Shown here piece after piece: positions 55,034 to 63,508 of a stretch of DNA of 64,000 bases. The notes beneath the pieces were generated by a model. It saw nothing but the letters and a program-made list of their open reading frames with translations. It did not search any database and had not been told where the DNA came from. The stretch is from Pseudomonadota bacterium (lineage in GTDB: Bacteria > Pseudomonadota > Alphaproteobacteria > Rhodobacterales > Rhodobacteraceae). Every line of letters starts with the position of its first letter. Position 1 is the first letter of the stretch. The stretch is taken from assembly GCA_020161615.1 (NCBI GenBank), contig JAIUPD010000005.1, forward strand, positions 1-64,000. The letters are read 5' to 3'. The position numbers and the translations under genes were made by a program.

Positions 55034-55834
55034 ATGAGCAGCACATCGGCCCCTGAAGGACGTGCGCCCGACAGGGCCAGTGCGATTGCCACGCTCCTTC
55101 AGGAGAACATCCTTTCGGGACATTACGCGCCGGGCGACCGTCTGCCGTCCGAGGCGGACCTTTGCGCGCATTTCAAGGTTTCGCGCCCGACCCTGCGCGA
55201 GGCGCTGGGCCGCCTGACGGCCCGCGGCCTGATCACCGCGCGGCGTGGGGCGGGGGGCGGGGCCTTTGTCACCCAACCCAGCGCCGCGGTTGCGGGCGAG
55301 CAGATCGCGGCCCTCGTCGCCCTCTCGACCCGGGCCGAGGATAACGCCCACCGCCCGCTGCTGACCGAGGCGCGGATCCAGCTGCAGCTAGGTTGCGCGG
55401 AACTGGCGGTGCTGCGCAAGGCCGATATCGCCGACCTTCGGGCCGAGATCGACCTGCAATCCGACTTCTCGATTTCCGACAGCGATTTCGTCGCCTCGAT
55501 GCGGCGCATGAACCTGACGCTGGCGGCGGCCTCGGGCAATCCGGCGATGGCGATGCTGGCCCAGGGGCTGATCGAGGCGGAATTCGCCGTGACACCGCAG
55601 ACGGGCTACGCCACGCGGATCCGGGCGCGCTTTCTCTCCTACCATGTGCGCATCGCCAACGGTATCGCCGGGGGCCGCGCCGATGATACGCGCGCCGCGC
55701 TGATGGAACTGTGGAGCTTCGAGGCCGACCGTGCCGGCGCCGGGTCGGACGAGGCCCAGCCGGTCGAAAGGCCACCCCGCATGCGCGACCTGCGCCTGCC
55801 CCCTGTACAACGATTGAACCCGCTTTCCGAGTAA
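55034..55834 (+). CDS. FadR/GntR-family transcriptional regulator
   Basis: 266 residues. N-terminal winged helix (ILSGHYAPGDRLPSEADLCA; SRPTLREALGRLTARGLITA) and an FCD effector domain (LLTEARIQLQLGCAELAVLR; RFLSYHVRIANGIAGGRADD). Effector unknown. It diverges from the aminotransferase gene with 140 bases between starts and may control it. Ribosome site GAGGCG. Confidence 0.9.
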   Translation: MSSTSAPEGRAPDRASAIATLLQENILSGHYAPGDRLPSEADLCAHFKVSRPTLREALGRLTARGLITARRGAGGGAFVTQPSAAVAGEQIAALVALSTRAEDNAHRPLLTEARIQLQLGCAELAVLRKADIADLRAEIDLQSDFSISDSDFVASMRRMNLTLAAASGNPAMAMLAQGLIEAEFAVTPQTGYATRIRARFLSYHVRIANGIAGGRADDTRAALMELWSFEADRAGAGSDEAQPVERPPRMRDLRLPPVQRLNPLSE

Positions 55835-55843
55835 CCGGGCCCC

Positions 55844-56626
55844 ATGAACACCTCGTCGCTGCGTCACCGCGTATCGGCTGCCATCGACCCCGAGATGCGG
55901 GTCCAGTCAGGCCTGTCGCCCTTCAACCGGGTGGTGGTGGCGGGGATCATCGTCCTGATCGCGATCGCCGTGCTGGAGACCGAGATCAATGTGATCCGCC
56001 ATTACGCCTGGACGATGGAGGGGCTGAAACTGGGCCTCTTCTTCTTCTTCGCGGTGGAATACGGGCTCAGGCTCTGGGTCGCGACGCTGAACCCGAAATA
56101 TTCCACCGTCTGGCAATTCGCCCGCACCCCCGCGGCGCTTCTGGATCTGGTCGTGCTGGTGACCTTCGTCACGCCCTTCCTGGGGCTCGAAGCGGCGGTC
56201 TTTCGCCTGCTGCAACTCACCCGGATCCTGCGGCTGGCGCGGCTGGGGCGCTATTCGCGGGCGCTGAACCTGCTGTTCGACGCCTTCCGCTCGCGCGCGA
56301 CGGAGCTTCTGCTCAGCGGCATGCTGGCCTTCGGGCTGATGCTGGGCGCCGCCACCCTGCTCTATCTGGTCGAGCGCGAGGCCCAGCCCGAGGCCTTCGG
56401 CTCCATCCCCCGCGCCATGTGGTGGGCGGTCGAGACGCTGACCACCGTGGGCTATGGCGATGTCGTGCCGATCACGCCGCTGGGGCGGTTCCTGGCGGCG
56501 CTGACCGCGCTCTGCGGGATCGGCATCATCGCCCTGCCGACCGGGGTTCTTGCCGGGGCCTTTTCCGACGCGATCCGCCGCGCGCGTGAAGACCGGCTGC
56601 ACGAACATACCCACGCGCGCGAATAG
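55844..56626 (+). CDS. Voltage-gated ion channel family protein (potassium channel)
   Basis: 260 residues with six membrane helices. The S4-like segment RLLQLTRILRLARLGRYSRA has regularly spaced Arg, and the selectivity filter TTVGYGDVVP is that of K+ channels. Inner membrane. Nine bases follow the GntR gene, which may be transcribed with it. The C-terminus is short, without a ligand-binding domain. Confidence 0.9.
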   Translation: MNTSSLRHRVSAAIDPEMRVQSGLSPFNRVVVAGIIVLIAIAVLETEINVIRHYAWTMEGLKLGLFFFFAVEYGLRLWVATLNPKYSTVWQFARTPAALLDLVVLVTFVTPFLGLEAAVFRLLQLTRILRLARLGRYSRALNLLFDAFRSRATELLLSGMLAFGLMLGAATLLYLVEREAQPEAFGSIPRAMWWAVETLTTVGYGDVVPITPLGRFLAALTALCGIGIIALPTGVLAGAFSDAIRRAREDRLHEHTHARE

Positions 56627-56643
56627 CCTCGGCCGAGCCCCCC

Positions 56644-56672
56644 TTGAGGCCCGCCGACCGGCACCCTATATT
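56644..56672 (+). promoter_or_regulatory. Promoter of the tmRNA gene
   Basis: TTGAGG (56644-56649), 17-base spacer, TATATT (56667-56672), giving a start near 56679, just before the acceptor piece. Confidence 0.65.
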
Positions 56673-56678
56673 GGGGCT

Positions 56679-56992
56679 GTTCCGGGCAACCGGGACTATG
56701 GACATAAACGCGCTCGTAATAATCGGATCGGACCCGGGGGCGGTACCCGGCGGCTCCACCAACAACCCTCATTGGGGGAGATTGGGGCCGAAACAGGATC
56801 GACGAACGCCTAAAGGGGTTTGCTTTGTCTCGGTGAGCTACCACCGTTATCGGTGCAAAACGTACAGTTGCCAATGACAACCGTGCTCCGGTGGCCGTCG
56901 CTGCGTAAGCAGTTGACCTAAACCGATCTTAAGCCCTTGCGCTTAGCCGCGTAAGGCGGGGTTCGGAGGTACCTGGCAACAGAAACCTCCAC
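56679..56992 (+). ncRNA. ssrA: Transfer-messenger RNA, two-piece permuted form
   Basis: Rescues stalled ribosomes and tags nascent proteins. The gene is permuted: the acceptor piece comes first and ends CGGCTCCACCA at 56761, with T stem CCGGG/CCCGG around GGCGGTA. After a 22-base spacer the coding piece starts with GGGGCCG at 56784, which pairs with CGGCTCC of the acceptor (one G-U). The tag at 56870-56905 reads ANDNRAPVAVAA followed by TAA, a typical alphaproteobacterial degron. Both outer ends are approximate; the final stem is GGAGGT/ACCTCC (56965-56990). Confidence 0.93.
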
Positions 56993-57066
56993 TTCCCCCT
57001 CCTGTTGCCTCCGGTCCTTCACGGGTTCGTGATCGCGCGGCCTCGCCCCGCGTGCCACGATGACCC

Positions 57067-57816
57067 ATGCCTGCCGGACCCGCCCTGCGCCGAGTGCTCG
57101 CTGTCCTCGCCCTGTCGTTGCCGCTGGCGGCGGCCCCACCCGCGCGGGCCTGCGACATTGCCCTGATGCTGGCGGTCGATGTCTCGGGATCGGTCGACAG
57201 CTACGAATACGCGCTTCAGCTCCAGGGCATCGCCAATGCGCTGCGGGACGAGGACGTGCGCGCCGCGCTTCTGCAGGGGCAGGTGGCGCTGGCGGTCATG
57301 CAATGGTCGGGCGCCATGGAACAGACCGTGTCGGTCCCCTTCACCCGCCTGACCGAACCGGCCGAGGTCGCGCAGCTTGCCGCCCGCATCGGCACCCTGC
57401 CCCGCGCCCACTCGGGCGGCAACACCGCGGTGGGCGAGGCGATCGCCGTCGCCGCCGAGCAATTCCGCCAGGTCCGCGACTGCGCGCATTGGGTGATCGA
57501 CATCTCGGGCGACGGGGACGAGAATGAATCCTACACCCTCGCCACCGAGCGCCGCGCCGCCTATGCCCGCGGCATCACCATCAACGGGCTGGCCATCGAG
57601 GCGGCGGGCACCGGCCAGCCGATCACGAATTTCTATCGCCGCAACGTCGTGACCCCGGGCGGCTTCGTGATCACCGCCCATCAGCACAGCGATTTCGCCC
57701 GCGCCATGCGCCAGAAAATGCTGCGCGAACTGATCCCGCCGATGGCCCTGACCCCCGCCCCTCGTGAGAGCCAACTCGCCGCCCTGCCGGGTTTTCTGCA
57801 CCTGCACCCCCGCTGA
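57067..57816 (+). CDS. DUF1194 domain protein with von Willebrand A fold, secreted
   Basis: 249 residues. Signal peptide RVLAVLALSLPLAAAPPARA, mature N-terminus CDIALMLAVDVSGSVDSYEY with the metal site DVSGSVD, and ISGDGDENES farther on. A family of mostly alphaproteobacterial periplasmic proteins with no proven function. It lies between the tmRNA and sspB genes on the same strand. Confidence 0.86.
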   Translation: MPAGPALRRVLAVLALSLPLAAAPPARACDIALMLAVDVSGSVDSYEYALQLQGIANALRDEDVRAALLQGQVALAVMQWSGAMEQTVSVPFTRLTEPAEVAQLAARIGTLPRAHSGGNTAVGEAIAVAAEQFRQVRDCAHWVIDISGDGDENESYTLATERRAAYARGITINGLAIEAAGTGQPITNFYRRNVVTPGGFVITAHQHSDFARAMRQKMLRELIPPMALTPAPRESQLAALPGFLHLHPR

Positions 57817-57894
57817 AGGCTTTTCTTCGGTCGCGAAACGCCTATGCTCAAGCGCAGACGGCCCCGACCATCCGGGGGTTCGAAGGGGATGACG

Positions 57895-58359
57895 ATGACG
57901 CGCGGAATCGACTACGGAAACCTGATGCACCAGGCCATGCGCGGCCTGATCCGCGAGGTGATGATCCGCACCGCCGAGCAGGGCCTGCCCGGCGCGCATC
58001 ACTTCTTCATCACGCTGAATACCCAGTATCCGGGCGTCGAGATGGCCGATTGGCTGAAGGCGCGCTACCCGGACGAGATCACCATCGTCATCCAGCACTG
58101 GTTCGAGAACCTCGCCGTCGATGAGCAGGGCTTCGCTGTCACGCTCAATTTCGGCAATCAGCCCGAGCCGCTCTATATCCCCTTCGACGCGATCTCGACC
58201 TTTGTCGATCCTTCCGTCGAATTCGGCCTCAAGTTCGAGACCCATGTCGACGAGGACGATGACGAGGATGAGGACGACGAGGAAGCGCCGATGCTGCATT
58301 CGGTGCCCGAGGCGCCCAAGGCCGGCGAAGTCGTGAGCCTGGACAAGTTCCGCAAGTAG
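57895..58359 (+). CDS. sspB: Stringent starvation protein B homologue (ClpXP adaptor, alphaproteobacterial)
   Basis: Delivers ssrA-tagged proteins to the ClpXP protease. 154 residues: MTRGIDYGNLMHQAMRGLIR, ITLNTQYPGVEMADWLKARY, an acidic linker of Asp/Glu, and the C-terminal GEVVSLDKFRK, the ClpX-binding motif. Start ATG 57895 has AAGGGG 6 bases upstream; ATG 57889 would directly abut that site. Lies 0.9 kb from the tmRNA gene that makes its substrate tag. Confidence 0.92.
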   Translation: MTRGIDYGNLMHQAMRGLIREVMIRTAEQGLPGAHHFFITLNTQYPGVEMADWLKARYPDEITIVIQHWFENLAVDEQGFAVTLNFGNQPEPLYIPFDAISTFVDPSVEFGLKFETHVDEDDDEDEDDEEAPMLHSVPEAPKAGEVVSLDKFRK

Positions 58360-58437
58360 GCCGCCCTCCGTCTTTCAGCGCACCGTCTTGCACGCCGGCG
58401 CCCCGATGCCCATGTTGACCCCGAGACGGAGGCAGAC

Positions 58438-58902
58438 ATGAGCAAATCCCTGGCGCGCGTCGCCAAGGCCATCGAGGATAGCGGACTGCAGGCGGAAATC
58501 CTGAACCCCGGTCCCAGCCGCACCGCCGAGGCTGCGGCGGCGGCCTGTGGCTGCGCCCTGGACCAGATCGTCAAATCGCTGATCTTTCAGGGCGAAAGCG
58601 GGCAGATCTATCTGTTCCTGACCGCAGGCGGCAACCGCCTCGACCCCGACCGTGCCGCCCTGCTTGCGGGCGAAGCGCTCAGCCGCGCCGACGCCGCCAC
58701 GGTGCGCGCGGTCACGGGCTTCGCCATCGGCGGCGTGGCGCCGGTCGGACACCTCACCCCGCCCGCGATCTTTGCCGATCCGCGGCTGCGCGACTTTTCG
58801 GTGGTCTTTGCGGCGGCCGGAACGCCTGACCATGTGTTCGCGGTCGAGCCCGGCGCCCTCATTGCCGCCTGCGGCGCGCGCGAAGGAGCTTTCACCGCAT
58901 GA
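58438..58902 (+). CDS. YbaK/EbsC-type aminoacyl-tRNA deacylase
   Basis: 154 residues. The YbaK fold: SRTAEAAAAACGCALDQIVKSLIF with conserved Lys, VTGFAIGGVAPVGHLTPPAI with the GxxxP motif. Hydrolyses misacylated tRNAs (such as Cys-tRNA-Pro) in known cases; the exact substrate here is not visible. It overlaps the RDD gene by four bases. Confidence 0.88.
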   Translation: MSKSLARVAKAIEDSGLQAEILNPGPSRTAEAAAAACGCALDQIVKSLIFQGESGQIYLFLTAGGNRLDPDRAALLAGEALSRADAATVRAVTGFAIGGVAPVGHLTPPAIFADPRLRDFSVVFAAAGTPDHVFAVEPGALIAACGAREGAFTA

Positions 58903-59336
58903 CCGCCCTGCCCGATCCCTATGACGATCCCGCCTTCTACGACGACCTGATCCCCAAGCGTTTCCTTGCCTGGGTGGTGGATCTGGCGATCACGCTGGTC
59001 CTGGTGGTGCTGGCCCTGGCGCTGACGGGCTTCATCGCCATCATCATTCTGCCGCTGGTCTGGATGGGGGTCGCCATCGCCTACCGCACGCTGATGCTCG
59101 ACCGGTTCGGCGCCACCGCCGGGATGATGCTTGTCGCGCTGGAATGGCGCAGGCTCGACGGGCGGCGAGCGGACACGACACTGGCGCTCTGGCATTCGGC
59201 GATCTACGCGCTGTCGATGAGCTTCGTTCTGGGCCAGCTGATTTCGGTCCTGCTGATGGTCATGACGCCTTACAAACAGGGGCTGAACGACAAGATCCTC
59301 GGCACCGTGATTGTCAACCGGAGCCTGGTTTCCTGA
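58899..59336 (+). CDS. RDD family membrane protein
   Basis: 145 residues with three hydrophobic segments and the RDD pattern RFLAWVVDLAITLVLV then DRFGATAGMMLVALEWRRLD and KILGTVIVNR. Function unknown. ATG 58899 lies inside the stop of the deacylase gene (ATGA). Confidence 0.85.
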   Translation: MTALPDPYDDPAFYDDLIPKRFLAWVVDLAITLVLVVLALALTGFIAIIILPLVWMGVAIAYRTLMLDRFGATAGMMLVALEWRRLDGRRADTTLALWHSAIYALSMSFVLGQLISVLLMVMTPYKQGLNDKILGTVIVNRSLVS

Positions 59337-59487
59337 ATTGACGCTCCCCGTCGCGCAAGCGTCAAACAATCCCTTGGCGAGGCCAATGCGCCTTGCTACG
59401 GTATTTCCGAACCCCGCCTGACAGCCGTCAGGCCGGGGCCTCGCCAGTGACAACCACAACCTCGACCAGGAAGGACGGGCGCCCATC

Positions 59488-60348
59488 ATGCGCCATTCGC
59501 TGCCTATCGCGCCCCAGTTCTATGTCACGGCGCCGCAGCCCTGCCCCTATCTGCCGGGGCAGAGCGAGAGGAAATTGTTCACCGCCCTGACCGGCGAAGG
59601 CGCGCGGGCGCTCAACGACACGCTGTCGAAGCAGGGCTTCCGGCGGTCGCAGAACGTGCTCTATCGCCCGGCCTGTTCGGAATGCGCGGCCTGCCTGTCC
59701 GCCCGCATCCGGGTGGCGGATTTCGAACCTTCGCGCAGCCAACGCAAGAACCTGCGCCGCAACGAGCATCTGAACCGCGAGGCGACCAGCCCCTGGGCCA
59801 CGGACGAGCAATTCACCCTCTTCCGCCGCTACCTCGACAGCCGGCACGCCGATGGCGGCATGGCCGACATGGACATCTTCGAATTCGCCGCGATGATCGA
59901 GGAAACGCCGGTCCGCTCGCGCGTCATCGAATACACCGAAAAGCCCGAGGTCGCGCCCCGGGGCCAACGCGGCTCAGGCCGCAAGCTGGCGGCCGTCTGC
60001 CTGACCGATGTGCTGGATGACGGGCTGAGCCTCGTCTATTCCTTTTATGATCCTGACCGGATCAAGGACGGGCTCGGCACCTATATGATCCTCGACCATG
60101 TGGCCTTGGCCCGGCAGGTGGGCCTGCCTTACGTCTATCTCGGCTATTGGGTGCCGGGCAGCGCCAAGATGGCCTACAAGGCCAGCTTCGGCGCGCTCGA
60201 GGTCTACCGCGACGGGCAGTGGCGCGATCTGGGCGATCCCGCGGATCATGCTGCGCAGCCACATCCCCTGGCCGTGCGGCCGATCACCGAGCAGGTGGCA
60301 GCGATTACCCTGCCGCCGACCGAATCAGCGCTGAAGTCCGGGCGCTGA
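59488..60348 (+). CDS. bpt: Aspartate/glutamate leucyltransferase (Bpt), N-degron pathway
   Basis: Transfers leucine from Leu-tRNA to N-terminal Asp or Glu, marking proteins for ClpAP. 286 residues: [19 protein letters not shown], cysteine cluster [33 protein letters not shown], and [20 protein letters not shown] at the end. Ribosome site AGGAAGG. Near tmRNA and sspB, so this area concentrates degron-based protein turnover. Confidence 0.93.
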   Translation: MRHSLPIAPQFYVTAPQPCPYLPGQSERKLFTALTGEGARALNDTLSKQGFRRSQNVLYRPACSECAACLSARIRVADFEPSRSQRKNLRRNEHLNREATSPWATDEQFTLFRRYLDSRHADGGMADMDIFEFAAMIEETPVRSRVIEYTEKPEVAPRGQRGSGRKLAAVCLTDVLDDGLSLVYSFYDPDRIKDGLGTYMILDHVALARQVGLPYVYLGYWVPGSAKMAYKASFGALEVYRDGQWRDLGDPADHAAQPHPLAVRPITEQVAAITLPPTESALKSGR

Positions 60349-60498
60349 TCCGCCCGATTTTGCATTTCCTGCGCCGGAAAGCAGTCCTGCGCAACTTTCG
60401 AAAAGATTTCTGGCAGAATTCGCAGCAAACACCCCGCTTTGACGGTTGACGCTGCTTTGCGGCAGACGTAAATTCCGCCCCGAACCAAGAGGTGACGA

Positions 60499-60546
60499 AT
60501 GCGCTTCGTACTTATCAGTTCCGGGGGCCTGAACGGATCGGTGTAA
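60499..60546 (+). CDS. Leader peptide of ilvBN (15 residues)
   Basis: MRFVLISSGGLNGSV, beginning with ATG 60499 and the ribosome site AGAGGTG a few bases upstream. Codons 4-6 are Val-Leu-Ile in a row, one for each branched-chain amino acid, with further Leu and Val. A terminator-like hairpin follows, 110 bases before ilvB. The arrangement is that of transcription attenuation controlled by charged tRNA. Confidence 0.8.
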   Translation: MRFVLISSGGLNGSV

Positions 60547-60562
60547 CGCCGAAACCGAACGT

Positions 60563-60596
60563 CCCCCGCATGCCCCCCCTGACCCGGGGGTTTTTT
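60563..60596 (+). terminator. Attenuator of ilvBN
   Basis: CCCCC (60575-60579) pairs with GGGGG (60586-60590) followed by TTTTTT (60591-60596). The same GGGGG can pair with CCCCC at 60563-60567, and CGGGGG at 60522-60527 in the leader ORF can pair with 60563-60568, so alternative structures exist. Confidence 0.7.
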
Positions 60597-60655
60597 ATTG
60601 CCCGCGTTGCCGGTCTGAGGCACAGACCGGACCCAGACCAGAGGTGGAGAAGACC

Positions 60656-62425
60656 ATGTCCCAGCAGAAGACCACGTCGCAGATGACCGGCGCGAAGATG
60701 GTCGTTCAAGCGCTCAAGGACCAGGGGGTCGAGGTGGTCTTCGGCTACCCGGGCGGCGCGGTGCTTCCGATTTACGACGAGCTTTTCCAGCAAAACGAGA
60801 TCCGTCACGTGCTGGTGCGCCACGAACAGGGCGCGACCCACATGGCCGAAGGCTACGCCCGTTCCACCGGCAAGCCCGGCGTTGTGCTGGTGACCTCGGG
60901 TCCCGGGGCGACCAATGCCGTCACCGGCATCACCGACGCGTTGATGGATTCGATCCCGATGATCGTGCTCTCGGGTCAGGTGCCGACCTTCCTGATCGGC
61001 ACCGACGGCTTCCAGGAGGCCGATACGGTCGGCATCACCCGCCCCTGCACCAAGAACAACTGGCTGGTGAAGGATCCCGACCGCCTGGCCGAGACGATCC
61101 ACCAGGCCTTCCATGTCGCGACCTCGGGCCGCCCCGGCCCGGTGCTGGTCGATATCCCCAAGGACGTGCAATTCGCGGAAGGCACCTATACGCCCCCGCA
61201 AAAGGCCAAGGTCGACCATTACCAGCCGCGCGTGAAGGGCGATATCGACGCGATCACCGCGCTGGTCGAGATGCTGGAACAGGCCGAGCGCCCGATCCTC
61301 TATACCGGCGGCGGCGTGATCAACTCGGGCCCCGCCGCCTGTCAACTGCTGGTCGAATTGGCCGATGCCACCGGCATCCCCGTCACCTCGACCCTGATGG
61401 GTCTCGGCGCCTACCCGGCCTCGGGCAAGCAATGGATCGGCATGCTGGGCATGCATGGCCTCTACGAGGCCAATATGGCGATGCATGATTGCGATCTGAT
61501 GATCAACATCGGCGCCCGCTTCGACGACCGCATCACCGGCCGCGTCAACGCCTTCAGCCCGAATTCGCGCAAGGCGCATATCGACATCGACCCTTCGTCC
61601 ATCAACAAGGTGATCCGGGTCGACCTGCCGATCCTGGGCGACGTGGGCCATGTGCTGGAGGACCTGCTGCGCATCTGGAAATCGCGCGGCCGCAAGACCA
61701 ATGCCGAGGGTCTGGTCCGGTGGTGGAAGCAGATCGACGAGTGGAAAGCTGTCAACTGCCTCGCCTACAAGGGCTCGGAGTCGATCATCAAGCCGCAGCT
61801 CGCGCTGCAGCGGCTGGAGGCGCTGACCAAGGGCCGCGACCGCTACATCACGACCGAGGTCGGCCAGCACCAGATGTGGGCGGCGCAATACCTCAATTTC
61901 GACGGGCCCAACCGCTGGATGACCTCGGGCGGTCTGGGGACCATGGGCTACGGCCTGCCCGCCTCGATCGGCGTGCAGATCGCCCATCCCGACGCGCTGG
62001 TGATCAACGTCGCGGGCGAGGCTTCGTGGCTGATGAACATGCAGGAGATGGGCACCGCGGTGCAGTTCCGCACGCCGGTCAAGCAGTTCATCCTCAACAA
62101 CGAGCGTCTGGGCATGGTCCGCCAATGGCAGCAATTGCTGCATGGCGAGCGCTACTCGCATTCCTGGTCGGAATCGCTGCCCGATTTCGTCAAGCTGGCC
62201 GAGGCTTTCGGCTGCAAGGGCATCCGGGCCGAGCATCCCGATGAGCTGGACGATGCGATCATGGCGATGCTGGATTACGATGGCCCGGTGATCTTCGACT
62301 GCCTGGTCGAGCGGCACGAGAACTGCTTGCCGATGATCCCCTCGGGCAATGCGCATAACGACATGCTGCTTCCGTCGGACGATGTGCGCGGCGCCATCAA
62401 GGGCATCGGCCTGACGCTGGTTTGA
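60656..62425 (+). CDS. ilvB: Acetolactate synthase, large (catalytic) subunit
   Basis: Makes acetolactate and acetohydroxybutyrate in branched-chain amino acid synthesis, using TPP, FAD and Mg. 589 residues: GVEVVFGYPGGAVLPIYDEL with HEQGATHMAEGYAR, SGPGATNAVTGITDA, GIGARFDDRITG-type block and LNNERLGMVRQWQQLLHG. The TPP metal motif, normally GD-A/G, reads GEASWLMNMQE (Glu in place of Asp). Start ATG 60656 with GGAGAAG; an upstream GTG at 60644 is ignored. Confidence 0.97.
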   Translation: MSQQKTTSQMTGAKMVVQALKDQGVEVVFGYPGGAVLPIYDELFQQNEIRHVLVRHEQGATHMAEGYARSTGKPGVVLVTSGPGATNAVTGITDALMDSIPMIVLSGQVPTFLIGTDGFQEADTVGITRPCTKNNWLVKDPDRLAETIHQAFHVATSGRPGPVLVDIPKDVQFAEGTYTPPQKAKVDHYQPRVKGDIDAITALVEMLEQAERPILYTGGGVINSGPAACQLLVELADATGIPVTSTLMGLGAYPASGKQWIGMLGMHGLYEANMAMHDCDLMINIGARFDDRITGRVNAFSPNSRKAHIDIDPSSINKVIRVDLPILGDVGHVLEDLLRIWKSRGRKTNAEGLVRWWKQIDEWKAVNCLAYKGSESIIKPQLALQRLEALTKGRDRYITTEVGQHQMWAAQYLNFDGPNRWMTSGGLGTMGYGLPASIGVQIAHPDALVINVAGEASWLMNMQEMGTAVQFRTPVKQFILNNERLGMVRQWQQLLHGERYSHSWSESLPDFVKLAEAFGCKGIRAEHPDELDDAIMAMLDYDGPVIFDCLVERHENCLPMIPSGNAHNDMLLPSDDVRGAIKGIGLTLV

Positions 62426-62501
62426 TCCTGACGGAACCGGTGGCCCCAGCGGGCCGCCGGACCCCTGCCCCTGTCCCTCCCGATTACCGAATGGAACCCC
62501 C

Positions 62502-63071
62502 ATGTCCCCGCTTCACATCCAGCAAGGCTCGTCCAAGCATTCGGCCTATGACCTACGCGATCCCCATTCCGAGGTCATCGAATCCCATACTCTCGCGGTC
62601 ATCGTCGCCAACGAACCCGGTGTCCTGGCCCGTGTCATCGGCCTGTTTTCCGGCCGCGGCTACAACATCGAAAGCCTGACAGTCGCCGAGACCGACCACA
62701 AGGGCCACCGCTCGCGCATCACCATCGTGACCAAGGGCACCCCTGCGGTCATCGAGCAGATCAAGGCGCAGCTGGGCCGCATCGTGCCGGTGCACGAGGT
62801 TCATGACCTGACGGTCGAGGGCGCCTCGGTCGAACGGGAGCTCGCGCTTCTGAAGGTCGAGGGCAAGGGCGAGGCCCGCATCGAGGCCCTGCGCCTGGCC
62901 GAGATCTTCCGCGCCAATGTCGTCGATTCGACGCTGGGCAGCTTCGTCTTCGAAATCACCGGCGCGCCGGCGAAGATCGACGCTTTCGCCGATCTGATGC
63001 GCCCGCTGGGCCTGTCCGAACTGGCCCGCACCGGGGTCGCCGCCCTGCCCCGCGGCGGGGCCATGGGGTGA
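62502..63071 (+). CDS. ilvN: Acetolactate synthase, small regulatory subunit
   Basis: 189 residues; ACT domain near the N-terminus (HTLAVIVANEPGVLARVIGL; GRGYNIESLTVAETDHKGHS-type spacing) binds valine for feedback inhibition, and a C-terminal domain (RANVVDSTLGSFVFEITGAP) follows. Partner of IlvB, 76 bases downstream in the same operon. Also called IlvH in other genomes. Confidence 0.96.
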   Translation: MSPLHIQQGSSKHSAYDLRDPHSEVIESHTLAVIVANEPGVLARVIGLFSGRGYNIESLTVAETDHKGHRSRITIVTKGTPAVIEQIKAQLGRIVPVHEVHDLTVEGASVERELALLKVEGKGEARIEALRLAEIFRANVVDSTLGSFVFEITGAPAKIDAFADLMRPLGLSELARTGVAALPRGGAMG

Positions 63072-63508
63072 TCCGCCGGGCGCTGCCCCTCGTCACAGGG
63101 GCGGCGCTGGCCGCGGGACTGGTGCTCTGCCTCGTGGCCATGCTGCAAAGCTGGCAGCTGCACCGGCTTCGCCCGCCCGGCCACCGGACCGAAGCCGTGG
63201 TCCTGATCGCCGATCTGCGCCGGCCCGACCGCGAGACGCCCTGGCCCCGCGGCGAGGTGCGCCTTTTCATCTCGGACAGCGAGGCAGGGACCTTCACCGC
63301 CAGCCTTGACCATCCGCCCGCCTCACTGACCGAGGTCTGGGCCGGCGGCACAGTCGCGGTTGCGGTCACGCCAGGCGATCCGCCTCAGGTCGCCTTCTGG
63401 CCGGTGATCCCCGAGGCCCGGCGCCGCGTCACGCTGAGCGCCCTTGCCCTGACGCTGGCGCTTGCGGCAGTCTCGGGCCTTGCCGACCGCCTGATGAGAA
63501 GCCGATGA
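63068..63508 (+). CDS. Unrecognised membrane protein downstream of ilvN
   Basis: 146 residues starting with GTG at 63068, which overlaps the ilvN stop (GTGA). Two membrane helices, ALPLVTGAALAAGLVLCLVA near the N-terminus and TLSALALTLALAAVSGLADR at the end, enclose a beta-rich, probably periplasmic domain (VVLIADLRRPDRETPWPRGE; EVWAGGTVAVAVTPGDPPQV). No family recognised. Confidence 0.68.
   Translation: MIRRALPLVTGAALAAGLVLCLVAMLQSWQLHRLRPPGHRTEAVVLIADLRRPDRETPWPRGEVRLFISDSEAGTFTASLDHPPASLTEVWAGGTVAVAVTPGDPPQVAFWPVIPEARRRVTLSALALTLALAAVSGLADRLMRSR

Noticed and set aside
56918-57158. Short minus-strand and plus-strand proteins over the tmRNA
   Set aside because: They fall within or next to the tmRNA gene, whose tag and acceptor are identifiable.
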